Source: Elusimicrobiota bacterium
Lineage (GTDB): Bacteria > Elusimicrobiota > Elusimicrobia > 2-01-FULL-59-12 > JACPXA01
Direction: 5' to 3'
Length of the DNA: 6,920 nt
NCBI GenBank assembly: GCA_016196785.1
Contig: JACPXA010000235.1
Span: 1-6,920, forward strand
Positions 5,676 through 6,920 of this stretch are shown here, one piece after another (position 1 is the first letter of the stretch; the number at the start of each line of letters is the position of its first letter). The notes below the pieces were generated by a model. The model was not told the DNA's origin. It made no database searches and was given only the letters and a program-made list of their open reading frames with translations. Made by a program: the position numbers and the translations under genes.

Positions 5676-6761
5676 CTAAAAACTGGGTGAGGTCGTGTGG
5701 CGTTCGAGCGCGCGGATGATCGCGTCGCCCATTTCCTTAGTGCCGGCGGTGCCCCCCAGATCGGCGGTGACGGTTTGGTTTTCGGCGATCACGGCCGCGA
5801 TCGCCCGCTCCAATCGGTCTGCCGCCTGCCGTTCCCCCAGATAGTCCAGCATCAATTGGACGGACAAGAGCATGGCCGTGGGGTTGACTCGATTCATCCC
5901 TGCATATTTGGGGGTGGAGCCGTGCACCGCCTCAAAGACCGCGATGTCATCCCCGATGTTGGCGCCCGGGGCGATTCCCAGCCCACCAATCAACCCCGCG
6001 CAGAGGTCGGAGAGGATATCCCCATAGAGGTTGGGAAGTACCAGGACATCATAGCGCTCCGGTTTTTGCACGAGCTGCATACACATGTTGTCAATGAGTT
6101 TCTCCTCGTACTCGACCCGGCCGGCATAGTCTTTCGCCACCTCACGAGCGGACTCGAAGAAGAGCCCATCGGTGAACTTCATGATGTTGGCTTTGCAGAT
6201 GGCCGTGACCTTGCGCCGCCCATGCCGGAGCGCATACTCAAAGGCGAACCGGACGATCCGTAGACTGCCGGTGCGGGAAATCGGTTTGATCGAAATGGCG
6301 GCATCGGGCCGGATCTTTTTCGGAGCCCAGCTCATGATTTGTCGAGCTTCCGGGCTCCCGGCGGGAAACTCCACGCCTGCGTAAAGGTCTTCCATGTTTT
6401 CCCGCACGATCACCAGGTCAATACCGGTATAGCGGGATTTCACCCCCGGGTAGAACTTACACGGGCGAAGGCACGCGTAGAGATCGAGTTCGTGCCGAAG
6501 CGCCACGTTGACGCTCCGGAACCCCGACCCGATGGGGGTCGTAATCGGTCCTTTCAGGGCAACCTTGTTGCGTCGGATGGATTCAAGCACTCCCTCAGGT
6601 AAGGGGGTGCCGTAGCGGTCCATCACGTCGGCCCCGGCCTCCTGCACCTCCCAGGTGATGGGGACCCCCGTGGCGGCAACCACCGCTTTGACGACTTCCG
6701 TCAGCTCCGGGCCGGTTCCATCCCCTGGGATCAACGTCACGGTGTACGCGTGTTTCAGCAT
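5676..6761 (-). CDS. Isocitrate dehydrogenase
   Basis: Oxidises and decarboxylates isocitrate to 2-oxoglutarate in the TCA cycle. The 361-residue protein belongs to the isocitrate/isopropylmalate dehydrogenase family. It has LIPGDGTGPELT (10-21), the isocitrate-binding segment FRSVNVALRHELDLYACLRP with Ser83, Asn85, Arg89 and Arg99, then IVRENMEDLYAGVE with Arg120 and Tyr127. AICKANIMKFTDGLF with Lys190 and Asn192, the metal-binding LYGDILSDLCAGLIGG with Asp248 and Asp252, and EAVHGSTPKYAG follow. SVNVALR points to IDH rather than isopropylmalate dehydrogenase. Lys285-Tyr286 in PKYAG matches the NADP-binding pair of E. coli-type IDH, so NADP use is likely but not certain. ATG 6761 gives the expected N-terminus; the ribosome-binding site is weak. 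The symbol is left open because icd and idh are both used. A deleted paralogue lies at 4502-4717. Confidence 0.93.
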   Translation of the reverse strand: MLKHAYTVTLIPGDGTGPELTEVVKAVVAATGVPITWEVQEAGADVMDRYGTPLPEGVLESIRRNKVALKGPITTPIGSGFRSVNVALRHELDLYACLRPCKFYPGVKSRYTGIDLVIVRENMEDLYAGVEFPAGSPEARQIMSWAPKKIRPDAAISIKPISRTGSLRIVRFAFEYALRHGRRKVTAICKANIMKFTDGLFFESAREVAKDYAGRVEYEEKLIDNMCMQLVQKPERYDVLVLPNLYGDILSDLCAGLIGGLGIAPGANIGDDIAVFEAVHGSTPKYAGMNRVNPTAMLLSVQLMLDYLGERQAADRLERAIAAVIAENQTVTADLGGTAGTKEMGDAIIRALERHTTSPSF

Positions 6762-6772
6762 AACAAAAACCT

Positions 6773-6801
6773 ACGCTACCTCTTCGTAGCAGTTCTGTCA
6801 A
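6773..6801 (-). promoter_or_regulatory. Possible promoter of the intact idh
   Basis: On the minus strand a perfect -35 TTGACA (6801-6796) is followed after 17 nt by TAGCGT (6778-6773), which matches TATAAT at three of six places. The leader would be only about 5 nt, with no room for a ribosome-binding site. That counts against it, as the -35 alone could be chance. Confidence 0.3.
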
Positions 6802-6920
6802 GAGCCAATCACCCTGCTGGAGGTCGCTGTCAGACATTGGGGGACGGCTGGAATCACGTCCTCCGGGTGCAGCGCATCAATAGTGTCGCCCTCGACTCGC
6901 AGACTGTGATGCTGGGGATC
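6798..6920 (-). CDS. Unidentified open frame, C-terminal end (partial)
   Basis: The minus-strand frame entering from the right edge stays open for 40 codons and stops with TGA at 6798. It includes HHSLRVEGDTIDALHPEDVIP, read here as residues 4-24. I do not recognise a family. The other two minus-strand frames close earlier in the same stretch, and the stop falls 36 nt before the idh start on the same strand, as expected for an upstream gene. However, 40 codons in GC-rich DNA can be open by chance, and a plus-strand frame is also open here. Nothing about function can be said. Confidence 0.3.
   Translation of the reverse strand, partial: DPQHHSLRVEGDTIDALHPEDVIPAVPQCLTATSSRVIGS

Noticed and set aside
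6595..6837. Minus-strand frame overlapping the idh start
   Set aside because: It overlaps the 5' part of idh in another frame and turns Gly/Arg-rich there, as a shadow would.
1..6920. CRISPR arrays, tRNA, rRNA or insertion sequences
   Set aside because: I found no regularly spaced repeats, cloverleaf-like segments, rRNA-like sequence or transposase motifs.

Overview
The window looks like bacterial chromosome of moderately high GC. It carries a type II fatty-acid/phospholipid synthesis cluster, all on the minus strand: rpmF, plsX, fabH, fabD, fabG, acpP in transcription order (4469 down to 88). Upstream of it, also on the minus strand, lie a deleted isocitrate dehydrogenase relic, a PIN/AbrB-type toxin-antitoxin pair, an intact isocitrate dehydrogenase gene, and the end of an unidentified reading frame at the window edge. 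No feature fixes the taxon. The gene order, GC-rich codon use and C/G-rich dispersed palindromes would fit an environmental lineage such as Nitrospirota or Methylomirabilota (NC10), but that is a weak inference.

Layout, right to left (direction of transcription). 6920-6798: open frame with no recognised product, running in from the edge. 6761-5676: complete isocitrate dehydrogenase, 361 residues. 5675-5447: non-coding stretch with a long imperfect inverted repeat (5579-5651) and a very good sigma70-type promoter (5467-5495). 5446-4752: antitoxin and toxin genes overlapping by ATGA. 4717-4502: remnant of a second isocitrate dehydrogenase that keeps both ends in frame but has lost about 284 codons in the middle. 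4469-88: the fatty-acid cluster. A composite hairpin-rich palindrome sits between fabH and fabD, and a second copy lies just after acpP and runs off the left edge.

How the genes work together: PlsX links acyl-ACP to phospholipid synthesis. FabD charges ACP with malonate, FabH performs the first condensation, FabG reduces the ketoacyl-ACP, and AcpP carries the chain. L32 is a common first gene of such operons. The short or overlapping junctions (rpmF-plsX 35 nt, plsX-fabH 4-nt overlap, fabD-fabG 10-nt overlap, fabG-acpP 17 nt) point to one transcript, interrupted only by the 142-nt fabH-fabD gap that holds the palindrome.

Most noteworthy: (1) fabH is split by an apparent one-base loss in a short A run, separating the catalytic Cys from its His and Asn. 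(2) The idh relic differs from the intact copy almost only at silent positions, so both copies were probably functional before one lost its middle. (3) The toxin-antitoxin pair lies exactly between the two idh copies. (4) The same composite palindrome flanks fabD-fabG-acpP. I see no clearly new multi-gene system; the rest is well-known housekeeping biology.
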